Assembly (NCBI GenBank): GCA_022450045.1
Contig: JAKURD010000012.1
Coordinates: 31,792 to 95,791, forward strand
Origin: Gracilimonas sp.
GTDB taxonomy: Bacteria > Bacteroidota > Rhodothermia > Balneolales > Balneolaceae
Length of the DNA: 64,000 bases
Direction of reading: 5' to 3'
The position numbers were made by a program, and so were the translations under genes. Of the stretch, positions 1-8,101 are shown piece by piece (position 1 is the first letter of the stretch; each line of letters begins with the position of its first letter). A model generated the notes under the pieces. The model did not search any database. It worked only from the letters and a program-made list of their open reading frames with translations, and was not told where the DNA came from.

Positions 1-271
1 CAACTCCTGAAATAGCCCCCATTGCAGGACCTAAAGATCGTGAAACAAAAAAGTAATCGCCGCCGGAGGTGGGCATGCCGGTAGCTAATTCAGCTGCACT
101 GGAGGCAGTGATCATACAAACAACACCGGCAATGAGATAAGCAAAAATAGCTGCCGGGCCAGACATTTCGAGGGCTACTCCGGCCAATAAAAAAATCCCA
201 GCACCGATCATTGTGCCGGCTCCAATGGTTAGGGCGTCCCAAAATCCAAGTTCACGCTTTAAATCTGCCAT
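1..271 (-). CDS. APC-family amino acid permease, N-terminal part (runs off window)
   Basis: The ATG is at 271 and the frame stays open to base 1, giving about 90 residues of an N-terminus. The protein begins MADLKRELGFWDALTIGAGT and continues with GAGIFLLAGVA, the glycine-rich first transmembrane helix that binds substrate in APC transporters. A second hydrophobic helix (IFAYLIAGVVCMITAS) and a TSGGDYFFVSRSLG segment follow, as is usual in this superfamily. It is expected to be an inner-membrane amino acid or polyamine transporter. The substrate cannot be told from this part. The gene is cut by the window edge and is not evidently broken. Confidence 0.85.
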   Translation of the reverse strand, partial: MADLKRELGFWDALTIGAGTMIGAGIFLLAGVALEMSGPAAIFAYLIAGVVCMITASSAAELATGMPTSGGDYFFVSRSLGPAMGAISGV

Positions 272-354
272 ATAATAATATTAGGGTGTTTTATTGAGAG
301 GAGAAACTAATACCAATTTGAGAAAACTAAAATTACAGTTATCGTTTTTTTAAA

Positions 355-1602
355 TCAGGGGTCCGTCTCATCTTTTTTGGAGATAAGTCTTACACCTCGT
401 TTAAAGGTGATGTAATGCCAGGTCCATTCCGCAAATACTCGAAATCGGTTCCGGAAACCGATAAGAAAAAAAATGTGGATGAGCCCCCACATCAGCCATG
501 CAAAAAAGCCACTAAATTTGAATCCGCGGATATCAGCTACCGCCTTCGCGCGGCCGATAGTTGCCATAGTTCCTTTATCAACATAATGAAAAGGTTTTCG
601 GGTTGAAGCATTTTTTTTAAGGAGTTCCCCCAGGTATTTGCCCTGTTGAAGTGCTACCGGAGCCAGGCCGGGAAGCGGATTCCCATTTTCATCTTTTACA
701 TGTGCAGCATCTCCCACAACAAATATATGATCAGAACAAGCAATGGAAAGATCGTCTTCTACCATAGCGCGACCCATTCGGTCGGTTTCAACTCCAAGTT
801 CCTGAATAAGGGGTGAAGCTTTCACTCCTGCTCCCCAAATTATATTCGGAGTTTCAATAAATTCTCCGTCAATCTGAACACCCTCTTTTTTGATTTCCTG
901 AACGGGTGAATTCAACAGCACTTCAACACCCATGTTTTTGAGGGTCTCTAATCCCTTTTCAGGAAGTGGCTGGTCGAATCCATTGAGAATACCATCAGCT
1001 GCCTCTACCATGTAGATCTTCGTTTCTTCCGGTTTGATATTCCTGAAATCACGCATCATACTGCGTTTGGCAATTTCAGCGATGGAGCCGGCCATCTCCA
1101 CACCGGTAGGTCCGCCGCCAATAACCACATACGTGAGATATGGCTTTCGTTTTTTGGGATCGATGATCTGCTCGGCTTTTTCAAGAGAAAGTAAAATACG
1201 CTCGCGGATCTCGAGAGCATCGGATAAGGTTTTCAATCCCGGAGCATGTTTTTGCCAGGCTTCATTCCCAAAGTAGTTGTATTGAGCTCCGGGCGCTAAC
1301 ACCAGGTAATGAAAGGGAAGGCTGGATCCGTTTCTAAGGTGAATACGCCGGCCTTCTTTATTAATTTTAGTGACTTCCCCCAATACCACCTGCACATTTT
1401 TCTGCTTGCTGAAAATAGCCCGAATAGGCATGGCAATATCACCGGGTGAAAGGGCAGCTGTGGCCACCTGATACAACAGAGGCTGGAAGAGATGGTGATT
1501 GGTTTTGTCAACAATGGTTATGTTGAAATCTGATCTGGCCAGCTTTTTAGCAGCGGAAATACCTGCAAAACCGCCCCCGACAATAATCACATTTTTTCCC
1601 AT
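355..1602 (-). CDS. ndh: Type II NADH dehydrogenase (NDH-2), FAD-dependent
   Basis: The 415-residue protein is a membrane-associated flavoprotein expected to pass electrons from NADH to quinone without pumping protons. The FAD-binding GGGFAG motif lies near residue 9, a second nucleotide motif (GGGPTGVEMAG) lies near residue 162, and the C-terminal FAD motif VVGDAAH lies near residue 297. A hydrophobic C-terminal stretch (FFAWLMWGLIHIFFLIGF) fits the membrane anchor of larger NDH-2 proteins. Length is normal for the family. It ends 22 bases before the next gene upstream, so co-transcription with 1624-3360 is possible. Related sulfide:quinone reductases look similar, but no extra cysteines of that type are evident. 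Confidence 0.85.
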   Translation of the reverse strand: MGKNVIIVGGGFAGISAAKKLARSDFNITIVDKTNHHLFQPLLYQVATAALSPGDIAMPIRAIFSKQKNVQVVLGEVTKINKEGRRIHLRNGSSLPFHYLVLAPGAQYNYFGNEAWQKHAPGLKTLSDALEIRERILLSLEKAEQIIDPKKRKPYLTYVVIGGGPTGVEMAGSIAEIAKRSMMRDFRNIKPEETKIYMVEAADGILNGFDQPLPEKGLETLKNMGVEVLLNSPVQEIKKEGVQIDGEFIETPNIIWGAGVKASPLIQELGVETDRMGRAMVEDDLSIACSDHIFVVGDAAHVKDENGNPLPGLAPVALQQGKYLGELLKKNASTRKPFHYVDKGTMATIGRAKAVADIRGFKFSGFFAWLMWGLIHIFFLIGFRNRFRVFAEWTWHYITFKRGVRLISKKDETDP

Positions 1603-1623
1603 TATTCAATATTTAGAAGCCGG

Positions 1624-2445
1624 TTATTCTTTCATTTTGGACTTTGATATTCCATCAACATTATCTTTTTCATATTCATTTTCCGGAAGCTTGATTTTAT
1701 CCGAACTGGCATCCTTTTCTTGATCAATGGCATTGGCTTTAAAATGCCGCTCTATTTTTCCCTGAAGTGTTTCAGTAAGTTCTTTCAGGTTAGTTTTCTT
1801 TTTGGCCTTTCGCCCTTTCACAAATTGAGCAAAAGCAAGGGAAGCGGCTATTATTATGGCAGAGAAGATCAAAGCTGGAGCAGTATCGTTTCCAGTCCTA
1901 TCAAAGATGATTGCTGCTAAGAGTAAAAATCCACCGAAGCCGGTTAGCAGGCCGGGCAGATAGAGTTTGTTAAGTGTTTTCAGGCTTTGCTTAACTGTGA
2001 TCTTGGTGCTTCCATCCAGCTGCTCAAATTCAACTTCAGGAGAAGTTGACGAAGCAAAGAGTTTAGCAGGTCCCACAGGTTTAGCCTTCCACACTGTTTT
2101 TGTTCTGCGTTGGGAAATTTCTCCCAAGGTGTTGAAGTGAAACTCGATTTGGCCTTTCAGCTCACTTACGAGATTTTTGTTGATTGAGCCATGCGCAAAT
2201 CCAACAATTTCCGTGGTATTAAAATTATTGGTATCCACCATGATCGGTTCATGTATGGAAATTCCGGAATGTTCAAGATAGGCTTCGTAAATGTACTTTT
2301 TGGGTATATTGAGTTCTTCTGCGATCTTATAGATGCGGTCGATTCTTTCAGGATAATCTTTTTCTTCAGATGATGAACCTTCTCCAAATTTTTGCAGTAA
2401 TTGTGCCTTTTGAATAATCTTTCTTATCTCATCTTCCGAAAACAT
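1624..2445 (-). CDS. Unrecognised membrane protein with two transmembrane helices
   Basis: I do not recognise a named family. The 273-residue protein has a hydrophilic N-terminus (FSEDEIRKIIQKAQLLQKFG) followed by a helical segment (LNIPKKYIYEAYLEHSG). A beta-rich middle comes next, then two adjacent hydrophobic helices at about residues 160-181 and 189-208 and a charged C-terminal tail rich in K, E and D. The arrangement suggests a cytoplasmic sensor-like domain tethered to the inner membrane. It starts only 12 bases after the hslO stop, so the two are probably one transcript. The ATG start is the only convincing one. Confidence 0.7.
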   Translation of the reverse strand: MFSEDEIRKIIQKAQLLQKFGEGSSSEEKDYPERIDRIYKIAEELNIPKKYIYEAYLEHSGISIHEPIMVDTNNFNTTEIVGFAHGSINKNLVSELKGQIEFHFNTLGEISQRRTKTVWKAKPVGPAKLFASSTSPEVEFEQLDGSTKITVKQSLKTLNKLYLPGLLTGFGGFLLLAAIIFDRTGNDTAPALIFSAIIIAASLAFAQFVKGRKAKKKTNLKELTETLQGKIERHFKANAIDQEKDASSDKIKLPENEYEKDNVDGISKSKMKE

Positions 2446-2457
2446 ATTCTTGTTGAT

Positions 2458-3360
2458 CTAATTTAATTTTGCCTGGGCGTCCAGGATTATTTTCTCAACT
2501 TCCTCTTTCGAGATCAGTTCTCTCTTGTTGCAATACTGACATATTACTTCCTGTCCCTCACCTTCCATGTTTTTGAGATCGTTAAGGCTAAGCATGGACA
2601 AGGCACTCTTAAATCTCTTGCGTGTACAGCGGCAGAAGAAATCTACAGGCTGTCGGTTCAACTCTTTTGCTTTCAGGGGTGAAATAGCTTTCTGCATGAT
2701 CTCGTCAATGTACTGTCCGTCAGATAGCAACTCATCGATAGGAGGAAATGAACCCAGCCGTTCTTGAAGCATATCAATTTGCCCTTCCGGGGCCCCGGGG
2801 AGGCGTTGGATCATAAGTCCGCCGGCATTAGTGACGCTTCCATTCTCATCAATTCCAACATCAATTAGTAGAGCAGACGGGATTTGTTCAGATTGGGTGA
2901 GGTAGTGGGCAACATCGCTGGTTACATCCCCTTTCATTAGCTGAATGCTGCTGGTCCGAGGTTCGGCTTCATTATATAATATTTTTGAAAATGTGAGAAT
3001 ACCTAAGCCCAACCCGTCACCGAGTTGAGTGTCGGAATCAGAATAATCAAGTTCGGCAGCAGGGTTCTGAACATACCCCCGAATTTCACCAATCTGATTG
3101 GCCTCCGCTACCAAAAATCCGATCGGTCCATTGCCATCCATGCGAAGTTGAATACGCTCCTCGCCTTTAAGCTCTGATGCAAGCAGCATGGTTGCCGTGA
3201 GTGCCTTGCCAAGGATCACCGTGTTGAGCAGAGAAAGATCGTGGTTAGCCTTAGCGGTTTTTACAACTTCGGTGGTTTTAACAACAGATATTTTAAAGTG
3301 ACCGTCCGTTGTAATTCCCTTGATGAGTCGGTCTTTGAAATTATATTCTTCGATGTTCAT
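2458..3360 (-). CDS. hslO: Hsp33 redox-regulated molecular chaperone HslO
   Basis: The 300-residue protein matches Hsp33, a cytoplasmic holdase activated when oxidation releases a zinc ion from four cysteines. The C-terminal zinc site is visible as Cys243-x-Cys245 (FFCRCTRKRF) and Cys274-x2-Cys277 (CQYC), the normal CxC...CxxC spacing. The N-terminal domain includes TVILGKALTATMLLASELKG and the GGLMIQRLPGA segment typical of the family. Length is normal. It is the first gene of a probable minus-strand unit running into 1624-2445. The region upstream holds repeats, not another gene. Confidence 0.95.
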   Translation of the reverse strand: MNIEEYNFKDRLIKGITTDGHFKISVVKTTEVVKTAKANHDLSLLNTVILGKALTATMLLASELKGEERIQLRMDGNGPIGFLVAEANQIGEIRGYVQNPAAELDYSDSDTQLGDGLGLGILTFSKILYNEAEPRTSSIQLMKGDVTSDVAHYLTQSEQIPSALLIDVGIDENGSVTNAGGLMIQRLPGAPEGQIDMLQERLGSFPPIDELLSDGQYIDEIMQKAISPLKAKELNRQPVDFFCRCTRKRFKSALSMLSLNDLKNMEGEGQEVICQYCNKRELISKEEVEKIILDAQAKLN

Positions 3361-3380
3361 AGGAGTGATAGAATGCTATT

Positions 3381-3543
3381 TAACGTCAGTTGGATATAAG
3401 AAATAAGTTAAAAGGATAAAAATGGATGATTGCGGGTCATTCCCGTGGAGACGGGAATCTAATGGTTGCCATTACTTCAGAATTCGCTGCGAAACGACCA
3501 TTCAACGTGTTCAACAGGTGGTCTTTATATCGAATTCACGGTA
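3381..3543. repeat. MITE-like element, short copy 1
   Basis: This 163-bp segment begins TAACGTCAGTTGGATATAAG and ends with GTCTTTATATCGAATTCACG, so its two ends are imperfect inverted repeats of about 20 bp. An internal palindrome (ATTCCCGT...ACGGGAAT near 3440-3460) is also present. A second copy lies at 3828-4022. No open reading frame of note is inside, so it is non-autonomous. No transposase lies in the window. Confidence 0.7.
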
Positions 3544-3636
3544 TTTAAAGAATCTCTTTTTGAAAATATTTCGTCCCAAAGATACGTAGAAAATTAGTTT
3601 TTATTGGGTGGAGGAAAGTTTTATCTACTGATGTCA

Positions 3637-3816
3637 TGGCGCCTTTGACCCACCCCTTCCCGAATGCTTTCGGGACCCGATCGGGGAAGTTCTTGGGTGG
3701 TTTTTTGTGTTGGATTATCGATTTTAGCCACTGGCGATAGTCTTTAAGCTATATCTAAATTCACCAAAGCGCCTTCCTCTCCCGGGAGAGGAAACAAAGG
3801 TGAGGGTGAAGTTCGC
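3637..3816. repeat. Dispersed palindromic intergenic repeat, copy 1
   Basis: About 180 bp is shared, with scattered differences, with 46335-46515. The first half is a compound palindrome (CCACCCC...GGGTGG around CTTCCCGA/TCGGGGAAG) followed by a T-rich run at 3700-3706. It could therefore work as a terminator for transcripts on the plus strand. The second half carries the palindrome CCTCTCCCGGGAGAGG at 3776-3791. No coding potential is seen. It lies between the two MITE-like copies. Confidence 0.7.
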
Positions 3817-3827
3817 CAACTCTAAAC

Positions 3828-4022
3828 TAACGTGAGTTCGAGATAAGAACTAAGTGAAAGGATAAAAATGAATTCTTTTGGTCATTCCCGTGGAGATGGG
3901 AATCTAATGGCTGCCATGAATTACGTATTCGCTACCTGACCGGCCATAGGATTTCGGGCATTCGCCGCGAAATGACCGTTCAACGTACTCAAGAGATGGT
4001 CTTTATATCGAATTCACGTTAA
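3828..4022. repeat. MITE-like element, short copy 2
   Basis: This 195-bp direct copy of 3381-3543 starts TAACGTGAGTTCGAGATAAG and ends with the near-complement TTATATCGAATTCACGTTA, which gives clear terminal inverted repeats of about 19 bp. It shares the internal ATTCCCGT hairpin with copy 1 and has an extra segment of about 30 bp near 3930-3960. The gap 3361-4122 thus consists almost entirely of repeats plus the terminator of the following gene. Confidence 0.75.
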
Positions 4023-4040
4023 ACTAAATCCTTATCTACA

Positions 4041-4075
4041 TAAAAAAACGCTCCAACACAAAGTGCGGAGCGTTT
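4041..4075 (-). terminator. Rho-independent terminator of the M28 peptidase gene
   Basis: Read on the minus strand, AACGCTCC (4074-4067) pairs perfectly with GGAGCGTT (4054-4047), with further pairs inside the loop. A run of seven T follows. It lies about 50 bases past the stop at 4123. Confidence 0.85.
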
Positions 4076-4122
4076 AAATGCCTTTAACATTGAATATTCT
4101 TTTACTGAATATTCAACGTTCC

Positions 4123-5496
4123 TTAATCCCCAAACGAACCGGCCGGGCCCGGAAATACAACCGGACTTTCAAAGCCGTCTTTTGAAACGCTGGCAACACC
4201 AAAGTAATAGTTGTCGATCACGATGTTTTCGAGGGTGTGCTCGGTTACATCAGCTGGCACAAACACGCTTTTTTCCCATTGGTTGGAGTCTGTGAGTCGC
4301 CAGTAGATCTTATAACCGGCAAGTTGGGGATTTTCACTGGGGTCAAGTGCTTTCCAGCTTAGCGTCGTGCTTGGTCTCACAGCGCCGGAAATTTCCACAT
4401 TGGCCGGTGGACTTGGAGCCCAACTCATCGCGGCCATTGTTACTGCATTCAACCCGGTCAATTTAGCAACGAAATCAAATTCCACTTCGCTCAGTACGTC
4501 ACCATATTCCACGCCATCCTCAGTTTTGAGATCCTGATGCTGACGGTTATAATCTTCATTGGTTTCCATGATCCGTACTCCGGGGAATCCGGCATCGTTA
4601 AACGGACGGTGATGCCCTCCTCGGCCAAAACGGTCCAACCGGTAGATCATCATTACATCCAGATTCCGAATATAAAGATCAGCCATTTTATCGATGTAGC
4701 GAGCTAAATTTCGTGAAGGAGAATCAACCTCTCCACCGGTAAAGCGTCGTATTCTTGCTTCACGCTCGGTCTCAACAGCACGAGTTCCTTCCGAAAATAC
4801 CCGGGCGGTGGTGTTATCAATTACCCCATTGATACCCTGTATATTTCCGATCATATCGTTATTGATCACACCCTTAATATCCCATCCTTGTTCTTTGGCA
4901 TATTCAGCCAGTATCTGTCCGCCAAATAAGCCCTGTTCCTCACCGGAAAGCAGAGCGTACATAATGGAACCTTCAAATTCATACTCAGTCAACACCCGGG
5001 CAGCTTCCAATACACCCGCAACACCGGATGCGTTGTCATTAGCTCCGGGTGAAACAGATTCTCCGTCCATAACACTACTCACCCGTGAATCAATGTCACC
5101 ACTCATCATCACAAAACGATTTGGGTCTGCGGTTCCTCGTTGGATAGCGATCACATTAACGATCTCAACCGGTTCCGGAATTCTATTTTCGCCACCCACA
5201 TAATCACGAACGTAGAATACTTCGAGACAACCCCCGCAAGTTTCAGAGATATTTTCAAATTCCTTTTTTAACCACCTGCGTGCTGCACCTATTCCTTCCG
5301 TTTCTGAAGTGGTATCAGAGAGTGTATGGCGGGTTTCAAAACCAACTAATTTAGTGAGATCAGCTTTTATACGTTCTACTGATGGAGCTTTCCCAATTTC
5401 TCTTAAAACTTCTGTCTGCATGATTTGGGCCATGCCGAGCCCCGCAAATAAAGTCGCGAACACTAATGACAAAACCGTAGCTTTTATTGATCTCAT
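4123..5496 (-). CDS. Secreted M28-family metallopeptidase with C-terminal fibronectin III-like domain
   Basis: The 457-residue protein has a signal peptide (residues 1-23, ending GLGMAQ) and should act outside the cytoplasm as a zinc aminopeptidase. M28 landmarks are PGANDNASG near residue 150 (metal-bridging Asp), LLSGEEQGLFGG (catalytic Glu-Glu), NNDMIGN and a late His in NRQHQ. The usual first zinc ligand, His of an HxD motif, is Asp here (SGDIDSR). I believe this variant recurs in related bacteria. From about residue 365 a fibronectin III-like domain follows (VRPSTTLSWKA, LAGYKIYWR). It is a single gene with its own terminator, 28 bases from the next gene upstream. Confidence 0.85.
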   Translation of the reverse strand: MRSIKATVLSLVFATLFAGLGMAQIMQTEVLREIGKAPSVERIKADLTKLVGFETRHTLSDTTSETEGIGAARRWLKKEFENISETCGGCLEVFYVRDYVGGENRIPEPVEIVNVIAIQRGTADPNRFVMMSGDIDSRVSSVMDGESVSPGANDNASGVAGVLEAARVLTEYEFEGSIMYALLSGEEQGLFGGQILAEYAKEQGWDIKGVINNDMIGNIQGINGVIDNTTARVFSEGTRAVETEREARIRRFTGGEVDSPSRNLARYIDKMADLYIRNLDVMMIYRLDRFGRGGHHRPFNDAGFPGVRIMETNEDYNRQHQDLKTEDGVEYGDVLSEVEFDFVAKLTGLNAVTMAAMSWAPSPPANVEISGAVRPSTTLSWKALDPSENPQLAGYKIYWRLTDSNQWEKSVFVPADVTEHTLENIVIDNYYFGVASVSKDGFESPVVFPGPAGSFGD

Positions 5497-5524
5497 AAGT
5501 TTATTATTTATTGAAATGATCGTG

Positions 5525-5947
5525 TTAATCTTTATCCTGATCCAGGAAATCCTGTAAATTTTGCCGGAATTTAATTTGAGCTTTCAGCCCTGCACGGTGA
5601 CCGAGTAAACCGCCCAATCCACAGGCAAGTATCACTGTGAACATAAAAGTAAGCTTAAAATTTCCCAGCCCTGCATCATACAGTTCCACCCAAACAAGCG
5701 GGGGAATTGCTACCAACAAAGCAAAAATGTAGGGAACCGGATTTGCTCCTTGTAAACGACGCATAAAACGCCGGCCTGTCACAAAGGTAATGTTGAGATA
5801 TACCAAGCCAAAACCGAGTAAAAATAACGTACCCACAAAGGTAGGGTCACTTACTTTTTTTAGAAATTCAGAAGAGAAAAGGGTAAATGCTGCAGAAACT
5901 ATAAATATACCTGAAGCATAAAAAATTAATCGGGGCAGGTTGTCCAA
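5525..5947 (-). CDS. Small integral membrane protein, function unknown
   Basis: The 140-residue protein has four hydrophobic segments, at about residues 7-25, 38-60, 75-93 and 101-123. Loops are short and basic (GRRFMRRLQG, GHRAGLKAQIKFRQN). No catalytic motif is seen and I do not recognise the family. It ends 28 bases before the ATG of the M28 peptidase, so the two may be co-transcribed. Confidence 0.65.
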   Translation of the reverse strand: MDNLPRLIFYASGIFIVSAAFTLFSSEFLKKVSDPTFVGTLFLLGFGLVYLNITFVTGRRFMRRLQGANPVPYIFALLVAIPPLVWVELYDAGLGNFKLTFMFTVILACGLGGLLGHRAGLKAQIKFRQNLQDFLDQDKD

Positions 5948-6061
5948 AATGGGTATTATTTAGTTATGTTAAATTCTTTTAAAGTCTGGCTGAAATTCCT
6001 AAAAACCAATCCCAAATTCCAACACAAACATATCTTTTAACTTCAAAGGCCATTGCGGCAA

Positions 6062-7342
6062 TTATCTATCAGCTAACCAGACCTCCGGATTCACAAACTC
6101 CCGGTCAACCCGAACGGCAAAAAACAACACTTCACCCAATTCAGTTTGTGCCGTTCCGGATCTTCCTATGAAATCTCCTTTTTTCAGTACCGTTCCTGTT
6201 TCGACATCTATCTGGCTCAGATTACCATATACGGTATGATATGCTCCATGCTTGACGATAACCACCTCTCCATATCCTCTCATTGGTAAAATCTGAGTCA
6301 CATATCCATCTGACACCGCTTTTACTTCAGAACCGGACTCACTTACAATATCAATGCCTGGATGTTCTGTTATGGTTCCATACAGTGGATTTCGAACCCG
6401 TCCGAATTTTCTTGCGATGGTAGTACTTGAAACAGGCCATGATAATTGTCCTTTGGCTTCCGCAAATGACTCTTCATACTCGGAAAGTTCAGAATATCGC
6501 TCTACTTCTGCTGTCCGTCGACCGGTATCTGCAATATTCCGGGCTTCCTCCAATTTTCTTAACCGTTCCGCTTCCGCTTCCGCTTCTGCCTGCTCTAATT
6601 CCTGGAATGTATTTTCGAGGCCTTCTTTTGCTTCGCGTGTTTTACGAAGTTCAGCCAACCAGGTACTTCGTTCCTGTTTGATCTCCTCCACCGTTTGCTC
6701 TTGTTGCTGTCGCTGATCGGCTAACTCGTTTTTCTCTTGCTGGATCTCGGTTAGCACATCCCTGTTTCGTTTGTAGCTGTCTTCTAAATTCTTTTTGACC
6801 TTATCCAGCTCGCGTTTAGCTTCGTTGATAGCATCAGCCTGTTTAGTTTTTTGCTCATCGAACCGGCGCAGATAATTAGACCGAACCAACATCTGGTTGA
6901 TGGATTCAGAAGTAAGCAACATTTCAAGATTCCCGGAGCGCCCGTTCTTATATGCATAAAGCACGATCTGTTTATAGTTCTCGATCAACTGCTCGAGTTC
7001 CAATTCCCTGAGTTCTATTTCTTTTTGCGTGAGTGCTATTTCCGCATCGATCTGATTTTGCTCTTCCTGTAAACTATTGATCTTGTCATCCTGTAAAGCG
7101 ATCAGGTTATTTAAAAATTGAAATTGTTCATACGATCTATCAAATCGTTCTTCAGCCTGATTTACCCGCTGCTGATAGTTTTTGATGCGGGCCTCCAAAA
7201 CATTGATCTCTGCCCTCGTATTCTTCTGATCTCTTAAAAGCTGTTCTCTTCGTTCCTGATAGCTTTGAGCAAACACATTACTGCTTAACAGTACCGCAAC
7301 ACATACCGTGATCACTGTCTTTATGTAACTACTAAGTCTCAT
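6062..7342 (-). CDS. EnvC-like murein hydrolase activator (coiled coil plus LytM/M23 domain)
   Basis: The 426-residue protein has a signal peptide (to about residue 25, SSNVFAQ), a long charged coiled coil (about 28-280) and a C-terminal LytM/M23 domain (about 300-426). The first metal-site motif HPGIDI is present. In the second site the residues read KHGAYHTVYGNL, where active M23 enzymes have HxH ending in a YxHL-like sequence, so one ligand is Asn. This suggests a non-catalytic activator of amidases in the periplasm during cell division, as EnvC is. Its ATG overlaps the stop of the DUF4292 gene by 4 bases, so they are translationally coupled. Coiled coil plus LytM also fits NlpD-type factors less well. 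Confidence 0.85.
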   Translation of the reverse strand: MRLSSYIKTVITVCVAVLLSSNVFAQSYQERREQLLRDQKNTRAEINVLEARIKNYQQRVNQAEERFDRSYEQFQFLNNLIALQDDKINSLQEEQNQIDAEIALTQKEIELRELELEQLIENYKQIVLYAYKNGRSGNLEMLLTSESINQMLVRSNYLRRFDEQKTKQADAINEAKRELDKVKKNLEDSYKRNRDVLTEIQQEKNELADQRQQQEQTVEEIKQERSTWLAELRKTREAKEGLENTFQELEQAEAEAEAERLRKLEEARNIADTGRRTAEVERYSELSEYEESFAEAKGQLSWPVSSTTIARKFGRVRNPLYGTITEHPGIDIVSESGSEVKAVSDGYVTQILPMRGYGEVVIVKHGAYHTVYGNLSQIDVETGTVLKKGDFIGRSGTAQTELGEVLFFAVRVDREFVNPEVWLADR

Positions 7343-8100
7343 GAGCGTTCAATTCTAATACTTTCGGGGATATCGACGGTTAACTTTAGGTTGCCGGGAT
7401 TTACGCTCAGGCTTCTCACTAAGAACACGACCCTTGAGCCACCATCAGAACTAAATATCGTTATTTTTCGGGGCAATTCGAACCCTTCCAGTTCACTGTA
7501 ACTTTCATAGATGATCTCTGAATAAGGTGCTGAGCCGCGTCGGTTTTGAATGACCTGTTCCACCCAGCCGTTTTTCTTATTCACAAAAACCTGAGAACCA
7601 TCTTTTAAACGCAGCTGATATGAATTATTGCTTTCTAAAACTGAGCTTACTTCCTCCGCAGATACCGTGAAATTGATCAAGTCCAGAATATTGATGGACG
7701 TCAGTTCATTCAGGCTAGTCATACGGGCATCATAAATAGATATTTTTTGAGCTTCCTTGTCGAGCCGGTTATAGATCAAAATTGAGTCTTGATCTACCAG
7801 CATTTGTCCGCCTTCAATTCCAATTCTATTCTGTATGGTGAGCAGGCTCAACTGCCGGTTTGCTTCAAAATCGATGGTAACACGGTCGCTGTTCCCCGGT
7901 TCACTTACCAGTGCTCTTCCCTTACCTGATAGCGTTTTGAGCTCCTCAGAATAATCAGGAATGGAAGAAACCACTGTTTCCTTATCAACAGAACTCCTGT
8001 TAAAACTCTCCTCAGTAACCGGGCGTGATGTACTGCAGGCAGAGATCAAAGTTGCTGCTAAGATCAGAAATGTTAAAGAAGAAAGTGGAGTTGAATTCAC
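7339..8100 (-). CDS. DUF4292 outer-membrane-type lipoprotein
   Basis: A GTG start at 8100, one base after the TPR gene's stop, gives 253 residues beginning MNSTPLSSLTFLILAATLIS. The next residues form a lipobox ending at Cys (SAC), so it should be a lipoprotein. The open frame continues upstream to 8283, but that part overlaps the TPR gene out of frame and lacks a signal. The body (GKGRALVSEP, IGIEGGQMLVDQDSILIYNRL) matches DUF4292, a LolA/LolB-like fold found in Bacteroidota, with a proposed role in envelope lipid or lipoprotein handling. It sits between a TPR protein and an EnvC-like factor, an arrangement that suggests envelope work. Confidence 0.75.
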   Translation of the reverse strand: MNSTPLSSLTFLILAATLISACSTSRPVTEESFNRSSVDKETVVSSIPDYSEELKTLSGKGRALVSEPGNSDRVTIDFEANRQLSLLTIQNRIGIEGGQMLVDQDSILIYNRLDKEAQKISIYDARMTSLNELTSINILDLINFTVSAEEVSSVLESNNSYQLRLKDGSQVFVNKKNGWVEQVIQNRRGSAPYSEIIYESYSELEGFELPRKITIFSSDGGSRVVFLVRSLSVNPGNLKLTVDIPESIRIERS

Positions 8101-8101
8101 A

